Assembly: GCA_946402275.1 (NCBI GenBank) | Contig: CAMIVY010000019.1 | Span: 1-62,161 of the forward strand | Length of the DNA: 62,161 nucleotides | Reading direction: 5' to 3' | Source: an uncultured Prevotella sp. | Lineage (GTDB): Bacteria; Bacteroidota; Bacteroidia; Bacteroidales; Bacteroidaceae | Shown here: positions 15,285 to 23,508 of the stretch, piece by piece | How positions within the stretch are numbered: the stretch's first letter is position 1 | Layout of the letters: each line of letters begins with the position of its first letter | Translations under genes and position numbers: made by a program | Notes under the pieces: model-generated | Told to the model about the DNA's origin: nothing | Databases searched by the model: none | The model's input: the letters and a program-made list of their open reading frames with translations, nothing else

Positions 15285-15673
15285 AGAAAATATTATACAT
15301 AGCCATCGTTTTTGTGCTGCTCTCTGCTTGTTCGCAAGGAGCTACACCAGAGGGAAAAGCAGCCCAGGCCGCTCAGGAATATTTCACCCTTTTGAAGGAT
15401 AATCCCGAGGCGTTTCTGGATGCGCGGGTAGGAGCAGACAGTCTGCCAGCCATCTATCGTGCCCAGATGAAGAAAGTCTATGAGCAGTTCGTCAGTGAGA
15501 TCAACGAGAAACATGGAGGAATTCGTGAGGTTCGAATCTCAGAGAACGTAGGTCGTCGGGATACGGTACAGGGCTTTACTTATGCTTTCCTGACCCTTTG
15601 CTTCAATGATTCCATACAGGAAGAGATAGCCGTCCCTATGGTTGAACAGGACGGGTTATGGCTCATGAAATGA
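15281..15673 (+). CDS. Small lipoprotein (DUF4878-like)
   Basis: A 130-residue lipoprotein with signal [17 protein letters not shown] and lipobox LSAC. The body looks like an NTF2-like fold: helix [16 protein letters not shown] and a C-terminal QDGLWLMK, as in the DUF4878 group. It starts at GTG 15281 overlapping the der stop (GTGA). Function unknown; it probably sits in the inner leaflet of the outer membrane. Confidence 0.75.
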   Translation: MKKILYIAIVFVLLSACSQGATPEGKAAQAAQEYFTLLKDNPEAFLDARVGADSLPAIYRAQMKKVYEQFVSEINEKHGGIREVRISENVGRRDTVQGFTYAFLTLCFNDSIQEEIAVPMVEQDGLWLMK

Positions 15674-15697
15674 TAGCGCTTGATAAAGGAGAAAAGA

Positions 15698-15736
15698 AAA
15701 ACGGATTGAATTCTTAGTGAATCAATCCGTTTATTT
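15698..15736. terminator. Bidirectional terminator between the lipoprotein and the small minus-strand gene
   Basis: ACGGATTGA / TCAATCCGT stem. A-rich flank on the left (AAAAGAAAAA) and T-rich on the right (TTTATTTAATT) let it serve both strands. Confidence 0.8.
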
Positions 15737-15833
15737 AATTTGCAGCTCTGTAGTTATACATTCTTGCCATATTCAAGCAATACTCTGTGTAAGCTTCACT
15801 CTTGAGCCATTTGCTTATTAATCTTTTCATCAT
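15735..15833 (-). CDS. Small basic protein of 32 codons with own promoter and terminator
   Basis: Reads MMKRLISKWLKSEAYTEYCL and ends NMARMYNYRAAN. It is predicted to be basic and amphipathic; I recognise no family. The support is architectural: a -33 TTG and a -7 TACCTTTG (15897-15904) on the minus strand, 20 bp apart; a ~57-nt leader; an A-rich translation start; and a terminator right after the stop. Start could be either of two adjacent ATGs. It is convergent with the der operon and downstream of mlaF, but separated from mlaF by its own promoter. Confidence 0.6.
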   Translation of the reverse strand: MMKRLISKWLKSEAYTEYCLNMARMYNYRAAN

Positions 15834-15896
15834 TGTTTTTCCTTTCTTTACTTTAATAGTTATCCTTTTTCATCTTTTTGTCGATGCAAAGGTACT

Positions 15897-15904
15897 ATCT
15901 TTTT
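15897..15904 (-). promoter_or_regulatory. -7 promoter box of the small minus-strand gene
   Basis: The minus strand reads TACCTTTG here, with TTG (plus-strand CAA 15925-15927) 20 bases upstream. Confidence 0.75.
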
Positions 15905-15965
15905 TGTACTTGTGCAATAAAGGAAACCGTTTTGTGTGCGCAAACAGTCTAATTTTTGATATTTG

Positions 15966-16739
15966 TCAATCTGATGGATGCTGGTTGGTAACAGCTTCGC
16001 GCATTTCTTTCAATAAATCGCTGGCAAAGATAAAGTCGGTCAGCCTTTTATTGGTAGAATTCATAATCTGGCTGCTCACCCCCTGCCATTCCTTTATGCC
16101 TTCGTAGATGAAAATGATATTCTCGCCAATACCCATCACCGAGTTCATGTCGTGCGTGTTGATGATGGTTGTCATGTTAAACTCTTGCGTAATGGAGTGC
16201 AGCAGCTCGTCGATGACAAGTGAAGTCTTAGGGTCAAGTCCTGAGTTGGGTTCATCGCAGAACAAATATTTTGGGTTTAAGGCGATGGCACGGGCAATGG
16301 CTACACGTTTCTGCATGCCACCGGAGATTTCCCCGGGATATTTTTCTTGCGCACCCACCAGGTTCACACGGTCCAGACAGTCCATAGCCCGCTGTTGCCT
16401 CTCTCGCAGGTTCATGGATGAAAACATGTCCAAGGGGAACATCACATTTTCGAGTACGGTCAATGAGTCGAACAGTGCTGCGCTTTGGAAAATCATTCCC
16501 ATTTCACGGCGCATGTGTACTTTCTCTTGTTTCGACATCTGTACAAAGTCGCGTCCGTCGTAGAGAATCTGTCCGCTGGTAGGCTCTAAGAGTCCTACGA
16601 GGTTTTTCATAAGCACCGTCTTTCCACTACCGCTTTGTCCGATAATGAGGTTCGTCTTTCCATCCTCAAACACTGTATTGATGTCTTTCAATACTTCGAG
16701 CTGGTCGAAACTTTTATATAGGTTCTTTACTTCTATCAT
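15966..16739 (-). CDS. mlaF: MlaF-type phospholipid ABC transporter ATP-binding protein
   Basis: A 257-residue ATPase that powers lipid transport between the membranes. Walker A GQSGSGKT, Q-loop MIFQSAALFDSLTV, signature ISGGMQKRVAIARA, Walker B YLFCDEPNSGLDP and H-loop NTHDM are all visible; the wording matches the MlaF/Ttg2A subgroup. It overlaps the mlaE stop by four bases (ATGA). No MlaD substrate-binding gene follows, so that subunit is encoded elsewhere. Confidence 0.92.
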   Translation of the reverse strand: MIEVKNLYKSFDQLEVLKDINTVFEDGKTNLIIGQSGSGKTVLMKNLVGLLEPTSGQILYDGRDFVQMSKQEKVHMRREMGMIFQSAALFDSLTVLENVMFPLDMFSSMNLRERQQRAMDCLDRVNLVGAQEKYPGEISGGMQKRVAIARAIALNPKYLFCDEPNSGLDPKTSLVIDELLHSITQEFNMTTIINTHDMNSVMGIGENIIFIYEGIKEWQGVSSQIMNSTNKRLTDFIFASDLLKEMREAVTNQHPSD

Positions 16740-17488
16740 GACAGCAGTTGTGTTAGGAATACGTCACTAAAGAGAATGAGTACGCTCGACGAAACGACAG
16801 CATCTGTAGATGCCTTACCCACATTTACGGAACCTCCCTCCACGGTGTATCCGAAATAGGAAGGTACTGCAGAGATGATAAAGGCAAAGAAAAGGCTTTT
16901 TATGATACTCATCCATACGAACCAAGGCTGGAAAGAGTGTTGCAGTCCCAGTGTCAGGTCGTCAGGAACTATGATTTGCCCGATATAGGCAGTCCCATAA
17001 GCTCCCACAATACCCATCGCAGAAGAGAAAATAACCAATAGTGGCATGATGGTCAGCATACCCAGAATCTTAGGCAGAATCAAGTAGCATGCTGAGTTGA
17101 CACCCATAATGTCGAGTGCATCAATCTGTTGTGTAACACGCATGGTCCCAATCTCGGAAGCAATGTTAGAGCCAACCTTTCCTGCGAGAATCAGGCACAT
17201 GATGGAACTGGAAAATTCCAGCAACATGATTTCACGCGTCGTATAGCCGCTGACCCAGCGGGGCATCCACGGACTCTGAATGTTAAGCTTCATCTGAATA
17301 CAAATGACGGCTCCAATAAAGAAAGAGATGAGCAATACAATGCCGATGGAGTCAATGCCCAATTGAGCCATCTCTTTGACATACTGCTTCCAGAACATTC
17401 GGAAACGCTCTGGAACGGAAAAAGTACGTCCCATCAGGATGAGGAACTTACCGAATATCGTCAACCAATTTTGTATCAACCTAATCAT
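16736..17488 (-). CDS. mlaE: MlaE-type ABC transporter permease
   Basis: A 250-residue integral membrane permease of the MlaE/YrbE family, partner of MlaF in retrograde or anterograde phospholipid transport. It has about five membrane segments and the family motif EIGTMRVTQQIDALDIMGV. The ATG lies only 8 bases after the -7 box TACCTTTG, so the transcript is leaderless or nearly so. A palindrome overlaps the -33 region. Confidence 0.92.
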   Translation of the reverse strand: MIRLIQNWLTIFGKFLILMGRTFSVPERFRMFWKQYVKEMAQLGIDSIGIVLLISFFIGAVICIQMKLNIQSPWMPRWVSGYTTREIMLLEFSSSIMCLILAGKVGSNIASEIGTMRVTQQIDALDIMGVNSACYLILPKILGMLTIMPLLVIFSSAMGIVGAYGTAYIGQIIVPDDLTLGLQHSFQPWFVWMSIIKSLFFAFIISAVPSYFGYTVEGGSVNVGKASTDAVVSSSVLILFSDVFLTQLLS

Positions 17489-17496
17489 TTCGGCTG

Positions 17497-17504
17497 CAAA
17501 GGTA
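17497..17504 (-). promoter_or_regulatory. -7 promoter box of mlaEF
   Basis: The minus strand reads TACCTTTG. A TTTG lies 19 bases upstream, inside the palindrome at 17519-17551. Only 8 bases separate the box from the mlaE ATG. Confidence 0.85.
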
Positions 17505-17518
17505 GTGCAAATCGGGCG

Positions 17519-17551
17519 GAATGCAAAATAAATTTGAATTTATTTGCATTC
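17519..17551 (-). promoter_or_regulatory. Palindromic element over the -33 box of mlaEF
   Basis: On the plus strand GAATGCAAAATAAAT and ATTTATTTGCATTC flank TTGA. The same dyad core AAAATAAAT-N4-ATTTATTTT lies at the same place in the paaK (41129-41161) and purB (43338-43370) promoters. The outer arms are GAATGC/GCATTC here but GAAATG/CATTTC at paaK. Confidence 0.65.
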
Positions 17552-17644
17552 CATGAACGTCGCTATCCTGAGAAGTAAAGCCTTCAATGTGAAATTTATA
17601 ATTAATAAATCATAAATCATCAACCATTATTTGAATATATTTTG

Positions 17645-17652
17645 TATTTTTG
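17645..17652 (+). promoter_or_regulatory. -7 promoter box of lptB
   Basis: TATTTTTG, nine bases before ATG 17661, so the leader is very short. Confidence 0.6.
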
Positions 17653-17660
17653 CAGGCAAT

Positions 17661-18500
17661 ATGGACGAAACAGCAAATATACAGGTAGCAGAGCCGGATC
17701 GTATGGTGCTGCGAACAGAGGGACTCATCAAGCGTTACGGAAAGCGTACCGTGGTGAATGACGTCAGCTTTGACGTGAAGCAGGGTGAGATAGTCGGTCT
17801 GCTCGGACCTAACGGTGCGGGCAAGACGACATCGTTTTATATGACTACAGGACTCATTGTTCCCAATGGTGGACATATCTACCTTGGGAATGAGGAAGTG
17901 ACAGAATATCCTGTTTACAAGCGAGCTCGTGCAGGTATTGGCTATCTGGCCCAGGAAGCTTCTGTGTTCCGTAAGATGTCAGTGGAAGACAATATCCTTT
18001 CCGTTTTGGAAATGACAGGCAAGCCCCGTGACTATCAACTGGAGAAATTGGAGAGTCTGATCAGCGAGTTCCGTTTACAGAAGGTGCGCAAGAATAAGGG
18101 AGACCAGCTGTCTGGTGGCGAGCGCCGTCGTACGGAGATTGCCCGTTGTCTGGCTATTGAGCCTAAGTTCATTATGCTGGACGAGCCCTTTGCGGGTGTG
18201 GACCCCATTGCCGTAGAAGATATTCAGCAGATTGTATGGCAGTTGAAATACCGTAATATCGGTATTCTGATAACAGACCATAACGTACATGAAACGCTGA
18301 ACATCACCGACCGTGCCTACCTGTTGTTCGAAGGTCGTATCCTGTTTAAGGGAACACCGGATGAACTGGCAGTAAACCCAATTGTGAGGGAGAAATACCT
18401 TGGATCTAATTTCGTGCTGCAAAAGAAAGATTTTGCCAAGATGGCTGAGCAGCGAGCTAATAAGTGGGGCTTTGAGGAAGTTGACAACCAACCACAATAA
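17661..18500 (+). CDS. lptB: LPS export ABC transporter ATP-binding protein LptB
   Basis: A 279-residue ATPase that drives lipopolysaccharide extraction with LptFG. Walker A is GPNGAGKT, the signature [16 protein letters not shown], Walker [14 protein letters not shown] and the H-loop ITDHNV; the LptB phrase [13 protein letters not shown] and the C-terminal KYLGSNF are present. I use ATG 17661 because the frame upstream overlaps the promoter. The pectate-lyase gene begins four bases after the stop. Confidence 0.93.
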   Translation: MDETANIQVAEPDRMVLRTEGLIKRYGKRTVVNDVSFDVKQGEIVGLLGPNGAGKTTSFYMTTGLIVPNGGHIYLGNEEVTEYPVYKRARAGIGYLAQEASVFRKMSVEDNILSVLEMTGKPRDYQLEKLESLISEFRLQKVRKNKGDQLSGGERRRTEIARCLAIEPKFIMLDEPFAGVDPIAVEDIQQIVWQLKYRNIGILITDHNVHETLNITDRAYLLFEGRILFKGTPDELAVNPIVREKYLGSNFVLQKKDFAKMAEQRANKWGFEEVDNQPQ

Positions 18501-18504
18501 AACG

Positions 18505-19935
18505 ATGAACAGACTTATTGCTTTTTTATTTGTGATGACCGGGACGCTGGCCCTGCATGCACAGCCCTTAAAGGCATTCCCTTCAGCAGAGGGATTTGGA
18601 AAATATGCCTCTGGTGGCCGAGGTGGAAAAGTTGTGGAGGTGACAAATCTCAATGACAATGGTGAGGGCTCTCTGCGATGGGCTTTGACGGAAGCAGGTC
18701 GCGAAGATGCGACGATTGTTTTTCGTGTCAGCGGGATTATTACCCTTGAGAAAGATATCCGTGCCAAACTGCATCATGTAACGATAGCTGGGCAGACCGC
18801 CCCAGGCGACGGCATCCTGTACCGAGGTGGGAAACTGAATCTCGGAGGCTCCAGGAATGTAATCATGCGTAACCTTCGTGGTCGTATAGGGTTGCGTAAT
18901 GACAAGGATTTTATCAAAGGCGGCTCCATCGGAATAGAGAATGCTGACACCATTATCATTGACCACTGCTGCTTCGGATGGAGTGGCGAGGAGAATATGA
19001 CCATATACGACAATCACTTTACTACCGTGCAGTGGTGTATTGTCCATGAAGGACTTTATAATGCAGGACATCAGAAGGGTAATCGTAGCTATGCCTGTCA
19101 GTGGGGAGGCTCTCCGGCTACGTTCCACCATAATTTGTTGGCACATAATTATAACCGTAGTGCCCGCTTGAATGGAGCAACCAATCACAGTCAAGACCGT
19201 AATGTATTCATGGAATACCAGAATAATGTCAATTATAACTGGGGCAAGACCAATAGCTGCTATGGAGGCGAGAATGAGGCAGGTGAAGGAAGTACTCATG
19301 AGTGTAACTTCGTGGGTAATTATTATAAACCCGGTCCTGCAACCCCTGCGGGGAGTTATTTTATGCAGTTGTCTAAGGCCCGCAAAGGCAAGACCCTTAC
19401 CGGTCCCTCTTTGTGGTTCTTCTCTGGCAACAAGATGGAGGGGGACAAGGTAGCCACCAAGGATAACTGGCAGGCTGTTGACAATCAGACCGGTTTTGAT
19501 GTCAAATCCATGCAATCTTCTAAGACCGTCTATCCTTCGGCATTTCATCCAAAACAGAATACCTTCGACTATAAGAAATACAGGACGCCAGTGGAAAGTG
19601 CTGATAAAGCCTATAGGCACGTCCTTTCAAAGGCAGGCACCATACACCGTGATGCTATCGAGCAGCGTATCGTGGAAGAAGTGAAAAACGGAACGGCCCG
19701 TTATCACGGAACTCAGGGGAGTGCAGGATTTATTGACTCACCTGCCGATGCGGAAGGGTGGCCTCAGTATGCGGCTATTGCTGCTGTTGCAGACAACGAT
19801 CATGATGGTATGGATGATGCATGGGAACTGAAGAACGGTCTTGATCCAAAGGATTCTGCCGACCGTAATAAAGTATTCTCAAAAGAGGGCTATACCGCTT
19901 TGGAAGTCTATTTGAACAGCCTGATGGGCGAGTAG
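18505..19935 (+). CDS. Secreted polysaccharide lyase family 1-like pectate lyase
   Basis: A 476-residue secreted protein with signal peptide MNRLIAFLFVMTGTLALHA. The mature start AFPSAEGFGKYASGGRGG and the parallel beta-helix body (VTIAGQTAPGDGI, DHCCFGWSGEENMTIYDNH, HHNLLAHNYNRSAR) are typical of Bacteroidetes PL1-like pectate lyases. The C-terminus carries an Asp-rich calcium-binding segment (DNDHDGMDDAWELKNGLDP). It should cut homogalacturonan in the periplasm or at the surface. No SusC/D pair or other pectin genes are nearby. Confidence 0.85.
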   Translation: MNRLIAFLFVMTGTLALHAQPLKAFPSAEGFGKYASGGRGGKVVEVTNLNDNGEGSLRWALTEAGREDATIVFRVSGIITLEKDIRAKLHHVTIAGQTAPGDGILYRGGKLNLGGSRNVIMRNLRGRIGLRNDKDFIKGGSIGIENADTIIIDHCCFGWSGEENMTIYDNHFTTVQWCIVHEGLYNAGHQKGNRSYACQWGGSPATFHHNLLAHNYNRSARLNGATNHSQDRNVFMEYQNNVNYNWGKTNSCYGGENEAGEGSTHECNFVGNYYKPGPATPAGSYFMQLSKARKGKTLTGPSLWFFSGNKMEGDKVATKDNWQAVDNQTGFDVKSMQSSKTVYPSAFHPKQNTFDYKKYRTPVESADKAYRHVLSKAGTIHRDAIEQRIVEEVKNGTARYHGTQGSAGFIDSPADAEGWPQYAAIAAVADNDHDGMDDAWELKNGLDPKDSADRNKVFSKEGYTALEVYLNSLMGE

Positions 19936-20004
19936 AAACAAAGGGAAATACTTATAATAAGTGAAAAAATGAGGCTGTCGTTTGGTGGTCACGTTTTTTA
20001 TTCG

Positions 20005-20012
20005 TACCTTTG
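20005..20012 (+). promoter_or_regulatory. -7 promoter box of tig
   Basis: TACCTTTG, with TTTG 20 bases upstream. It is followed by an ~120-base leader containing the conserved hairpin element. Confidence 0.8.
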
Positions 20013-20030
20013 CGCCCTAAACCGCGAAGA

Positions 20031-20095
20031 TGGGCTGCGCCTCAGCAAAAAAACAAGTTTTTCTGCATTCGGTTTACACCCTCTTTGCACACTCA
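20031..20095 (+). promoter_or_regulatory. Conserved structured leader element, tig copy
   Basis: GCGAAGATGGGCTGCGCCTC, an AGC-A7-CAAG-T5-CTGC hairpin and TTCGG ... CACC ... TTGCAC match the leaders of both tRNA-Val genes. In this copy the hairpin has one more A on one side and one more T on the other, so the stem is preserved. It lies within the transcribed leader of tig. Confidence 0.7.
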
Positions 20096-20131
20096 AAAAT
20101 AGAACATATAATATAAATAAGGTATAAAGAG

Positions 20132-21481
20132 ATGAATATTTCATTTGAAGCTCCCGACAAAATCAATGGTTTGATGACCATTACGCTGGAGACGGCTGAC
20201 TATCAGCCTGAGGTTGACAAGACCTTGAAAGATTATCGTAAACGTGCTAATATTCCTGGATTCCGTCCGGGTCAGGCTCCTATGGGCATGATTAAGCGCC
20301 AGTTCGGCCCTTCCGTGAAGGTGGAGGCTGTGAATAAGTTGCTTGGTGAGAAATTGTACGAGTATGTACGTGAGAATAAAATTCAGATGCTGGGCGAACC
20401 CCTTCCTAGTGACAAACAGGAACAGATTGACTTTGAGGGTGACCAGCCTCTGACCTTTAAGTTTGATATTGCCGTGGCTCCTGCTTTTGAGGTGAAATTG
20501 ACTGAAAAGGACAAGGTTCCCTATTACAATATTACTGTTGATGACAAGCTGATAGACCAGCAGGTGGAGATGTATCAGAACCGTGCAGGACAGTATGAGA
20601 AAGTAGAGCAATACGACTCTAAAGAGCGTGATATGCTGAAAGGTGACCTTCGTGAGGTCGGCAAGGAAGGCGGTATTGAACTGTCTGATGTGGTACTGAT
20701 GCCACAGTACATCAAAGCAGATGACCAGAAGAAACTCTTCGATGACTGCAAACTGGGCGACATCATTACTTGGAATCCCCGTAAGGCTTATCCTGACAAC
20801 GATGCAGAGGTAAGTTCTATGCTCAAGATTCAGAAGGAAGAGGTGAAGGACCATGAGGGTGACTTTACCTTCCAGGTAACAGAGATTAGCCGTTATGTAA
20901 AGGCAGAAGTCAATCAGGAATTGTTTGATCAGACCTTTGGCAAGGATGCGGTGAAGAATGAGAAGGAGTTCCGTCAGAAGATTGCCGACCAGATTAGTCA
21001 GCAGTTTAAGGCTGACTCTGACTATAAGTTCCTGCAGGATATCCGTGCCTATGTAGAGAAGAAGGTTGGTAAACTGGAGTTCCCCGAGGCATTGCTGAAG
21101 CGTGTTATGATGAATAACAACAAGGACAAGGGTGCTGACTTCGTTGAGAAGAACTTTGATGCAAGCATTAAAGAACTCGGCTGGCACCTGATGAAAGAAC
21201 AGCTGGTTGCTGCCCAGGGTATCAAGGTTGAGGATGCAGACCTGAAGGATGTTGCCAAGGAGGCTGCCCGTATGCAGTTTGCCCAGTATGGCATGTCTAA
21301 TGTGCCCGACGAGTATCTTGAGAACTATGCCAGTGAGATGCTGAAGAAGCGTGAGAATGTTGACGGACTGGTGGACCGTGCTGTTGACGTGAAGCTGACT
21401 GCTGCTCTCAAAAACGTAGTAAAACTCACTGAGAAAGACGTCACGATGGAGGACTTCCAGAAGATGTTACAGGAAAAATAA
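20132..21481 (+). CDS. tig: Trigger factor
   Basis: A 449-residue ribosome-bound chaperone. The N-terminal ribosome-binding domain carries the signature GFRPGQAPMGMIKRQFG (the standard motif is GFRxGxxP). A divergent PPIase-like middle and a helical C-terminal arm follow. It heads the tig-clpP-clpX cluster, as in many bacteria. Its leader contains the structured element shared with the tRNA-Val genes. Confidence 0.92.
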   Translation: MNISFEAPDKINGLMTITLETADYQPEVDKTLKDYRKRANIPGFRPGQAPMGMIKRQFGPSVKVEAVNKLLGEKLYEYVRENKIQMLGEPLPSDKQEQIDFEGDQPLTFKFDIAVAPAFEVKLTEKDKVPYYNITVDDKLIDQQVEMYQNRAGQYEKVEQYDSKERDMLKGDLREVGKEGGIELSDVVLMPQYIKADDQKKLFDDCKLGDIITWNPRKAYPDNDAEVSSMLKIQKEEVKDHEGDFTFQVTEISRYVKAEVNQELFDQTFGKDAVKNEKEFRQKIADQISQQFKADSDYKFLQDIRAYVEKKVGKLEFPEALLKRVMMNNNKDKGADFVEKNFDASIKELGWHLMKEQLVAAQGIKVEDADLKDVAKEAARMQFAQYGMSNVPDEYLENYASEMLKKRENVDGLVDRAVDVKLTAALKNVVKLTEKDVTMEDFQKMLQEK

Positions 21482-21515
21482 GTTTTTTTAAGAAAAAAAA
21501 CCTCATTCTATTGCG

Positions 21516-21574
21516 GGGTTACCAACTTTTTTCGTAATTTTGTATCTACAATTTTGCAAAAAGGTTGGTAACCC
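21516..21574 (+). promoter_or_regulatory. Large inverted repeat around the clpP promoter
   Basis: GGGTTACCAACTTTTT (21516-21531) and AAAAAGGTTGGTAACCC (21558-21574) are inverted copies with one unpaired base. The 26-base spacer holds the -7 box TAATTTTG (21535-21542). Transcripts starting here contain only the right arm; readthrough from tig would contain the whole hairpin, so it may be an operator or a readthrough barrier. Confidence 0.7.
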
Positions 21575-21599
21575 TCTTTATTTGCACTTAATCGATAGT

Positions 21600-22271
21600 A
21601 TGAAAATGAATAGTGATTTTAGAAAATATGCTACCAAGCATTTAGGAATTAATGGCCTCGTCCTTGACGAAGTAATGAGTGCGCAGGCCCAGTATTTGAA
21701 TCCTTATATTTTGGAGGAGCGTCAATTGAACGTTACCCAAATGGATGTGTTTTCCCGTTTGATGATGGACCGCATCATTTTCTTAGGAACACAGATTGAC
21801 GATTATACAGCAAACACTTTGCAGGCTCAGTTGTTATATCTCGACTCTGTTGACTCAGGAAAAGATATCAGCATCTATTTGAATTCGCCTGGCGGTAGTG
21901 TGACTGCTGGTTTGGGCATTTATGATACGATGCAGTTTATCTCCAGTGATGTAGCCACTATCTGTACAGGTATGGCGGCGTCAATGGCTGCCGTGCTGTT
22001 GGTGGCAGGTACGGAAGGCAAACGCTCGGCTCTGCCTCACAGTCGTGTAATGATTCACCAGCCTTTAGGCGGTGTTCAGGGTCAGGCTTCTGATATAGAG
22101 ATTGAGGCTAAAGAGATTATGAAATTTAAAAAGGAACTCTATACCATTATATCAGAACATTCGCATACTCCTTATGATAAGGTGTGGAATGATTCGGACC
22201 GCAACTACTGGATGACAGCGGAAGAAGCAAAGGAATATGGTATGATTGATCAGGTGTTGGTGAAGAAATAA
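21600..22271 (+). CDS. clpP: ATP-dependent Clp protease proteolytic subunit
   Basis: A 223-residue serine peptidase. Catalytic Ser128 lies in [10 protein letters not shown] and His153 in [10 protein letters not shown]; the substrate-groove motif [19 protein letters not shown] is present. It forms the double-ring chamber fed by ClpX. I start at ATG 21600 (a second ATG follows at 21606); the open frame upstream overlaps the promoter. The stop codon overlaps the clpX ATG by one base. Confidence 0.95.
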   Translation: MKMNSDFRKYATKHLGINGLVLDEVMSAQAQYLNPYILEERQLNVTQMDVFSRLMMDRIIFLGTQIDDYTANTLQAQLLYLDSVDSGKDISIYLNSPGGSVTAGLGIYDTMQFISSDVATICTGMAASMAAVLLVAGTEGKRSALPHSRVMIHQPLGGVQGQASDIEIEAKEIMKFKKELYTIISEHSHTPYDKVWNDSDRNYWMTAEEAKEYGMIDQVLVKK

Positions 22272-23485
22272 TGAAGAAACAGTGTAATTTTTGTGGAAGG
22301 ACAGAAAAGGAAGTAAGGCTCTTGATAACAGGTGTGAACGGCTGCATCTGTGAGGATTGTGCCGTACAGGCTTATCAGGTTGCTACGGCCAATGGCTATG
22401 GGCCTGATGCTAAAAAATCTGCTGCGCCATTCCAACTGAAACGTATTCCCAAGCCCAAGGAAATAAAGGAACATTTGGATCAATATGTCATAGGACAGGA
22501 TGATGCCAAGCGCTACCTTTCTGTAGCTGTATATAACCATTATAAACGTTTGCAACAGCCTACTGACGAGAATGGGGTGGAGATAGAGAAATCGAATATC
22601 ATCATGGTAGGTTCTACGGGAACGGGTAAGACGCTGCTGGCCCGTACTATCGCCAAGATGCTTGATGTGCCGTTTACGATAGTTGATGCTACCGTGTTTA
22701 CTGAGGCAGGTTATGTCGGAGAGGATGTTGAGAGTATCCTGTCGCGACTGCTTCAAGTGGCAGACTATAATGTGGAGGCTGCCCAGCGCGGTATTGTCTT
22801 CATTGACGAGATAGACAAAATAGCCCGCAAGAGTGATAACCCCAGCATCACCCGTGATGTGAGTGGTGAGGGTGTGCAGCAAGGATTGCTGAAACTGCTG
22901 GAAGGTACTATGGTTAATGTTCCACCTCAGGGTGGCCGTAAGCACCCCGACCAGGAATATATCCATGTAGATACACATAATATATTATTTATATGCGGTG
23001 GAGCCTTTGATGGTATTGAGCGTAAGATAGCCCAACGCCTGAATACGCATGTTGTCGGTTACAACTCGGTACAACATGTGCGTAAGATTGACAAAAACGA
23101 TTTAATGCAATATATCCTGCCACAGGATTTGAAGTCGTTTGGCTTGATTCCGGAAATCATAGGACGTTTGCCCGTACTGACATACCTTAATCCTCTTGAC
23201 CGTGAGGCACTGACTAGGATTCTGACAGAGCCCAAGAACTCTATTGTCAAGCAGTATGAGAAGCTGTTTGAAATGGATGGCATAAAACTTACTTTTACTC
23301 CAGATGCCCTGAAGCTTATCGTTGACAAGGCGGTAGAGTATAAGTTGGGAGCTCGTGGGCTACGTTCCATTGTTGAGAGTATTATGATGGATGCTATGTT
23401 TGAAATTCCTTCTAAACGAATAAAATCCTTTGAAGTGACCGAAGAGTACGCCCAGAAGCAGCTCGACAAGTCCCACTTAAACTAA
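22271..23485 (+). CDS. clpX: ATP-dependent Clp protease ATP-binding subunit ClpX
   Basis: A 404-residue AAA+ unfoldase. The N-terminal zinc-binding domain shows [11 protein letters not shown] and CICEDC. Walker A is GSTGTGKT (about 114-121), Walker [11 protein letters not shown], and sensor-2 [10 protein letters not shown]. The pore loop and IGF-like region are in normal positions. Coupled to clpP by a one-base overlap. Confidence 0.96.
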   Translation: MKKQCNFCGRTEKEVRLLITGVNGCICEDCAVQAYQVATANGYGPDAKKSAAPFQLKRIPKPKEIKEHLDQYVIGQDDAKRYLSVAVYNHYKRLQQPTDENGVEIEKSNIIMVGSTGTGKTLLARTIAKMLDVPFTIVDATVFTEAGYVGEDVESILSRLLQVADYNVEAAQRGIVFIDEIDKIARKSDNPSITRDVSGEGVQQGLLKLLEGTMVNVPPQGGRKHPDQEYIHVDTHNILFICGGAFDGIERKIAQRLNTHVVGYNSVQHVRKIDKNDLMQYILPQDLKSFGLIPEIIGRLPVLTYLNPLDREALTRILTEPKNSIVKQYEKLFEMDGIKLTFTPDALKLIVDKAVEYKLGARGLRSIVESIMMDAMFEIPSKRIKSFEVTEEYAQKQLDKSHLN

Positions 23486-23508
23486 GGAGTGTGAACCCTA
23501 ATAAGTCT

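Noticed and set aside
18583..19620. Minus-strand frame of 345 codons
   Set aside because: Shadow of the pectate lyase; composition is atypical and no family is seen.
20141..21187. Minus-strand frame of 348 codons
   Set aside because: Shadow of trigger factor, rich in Leu/His from the complementary codon bias.
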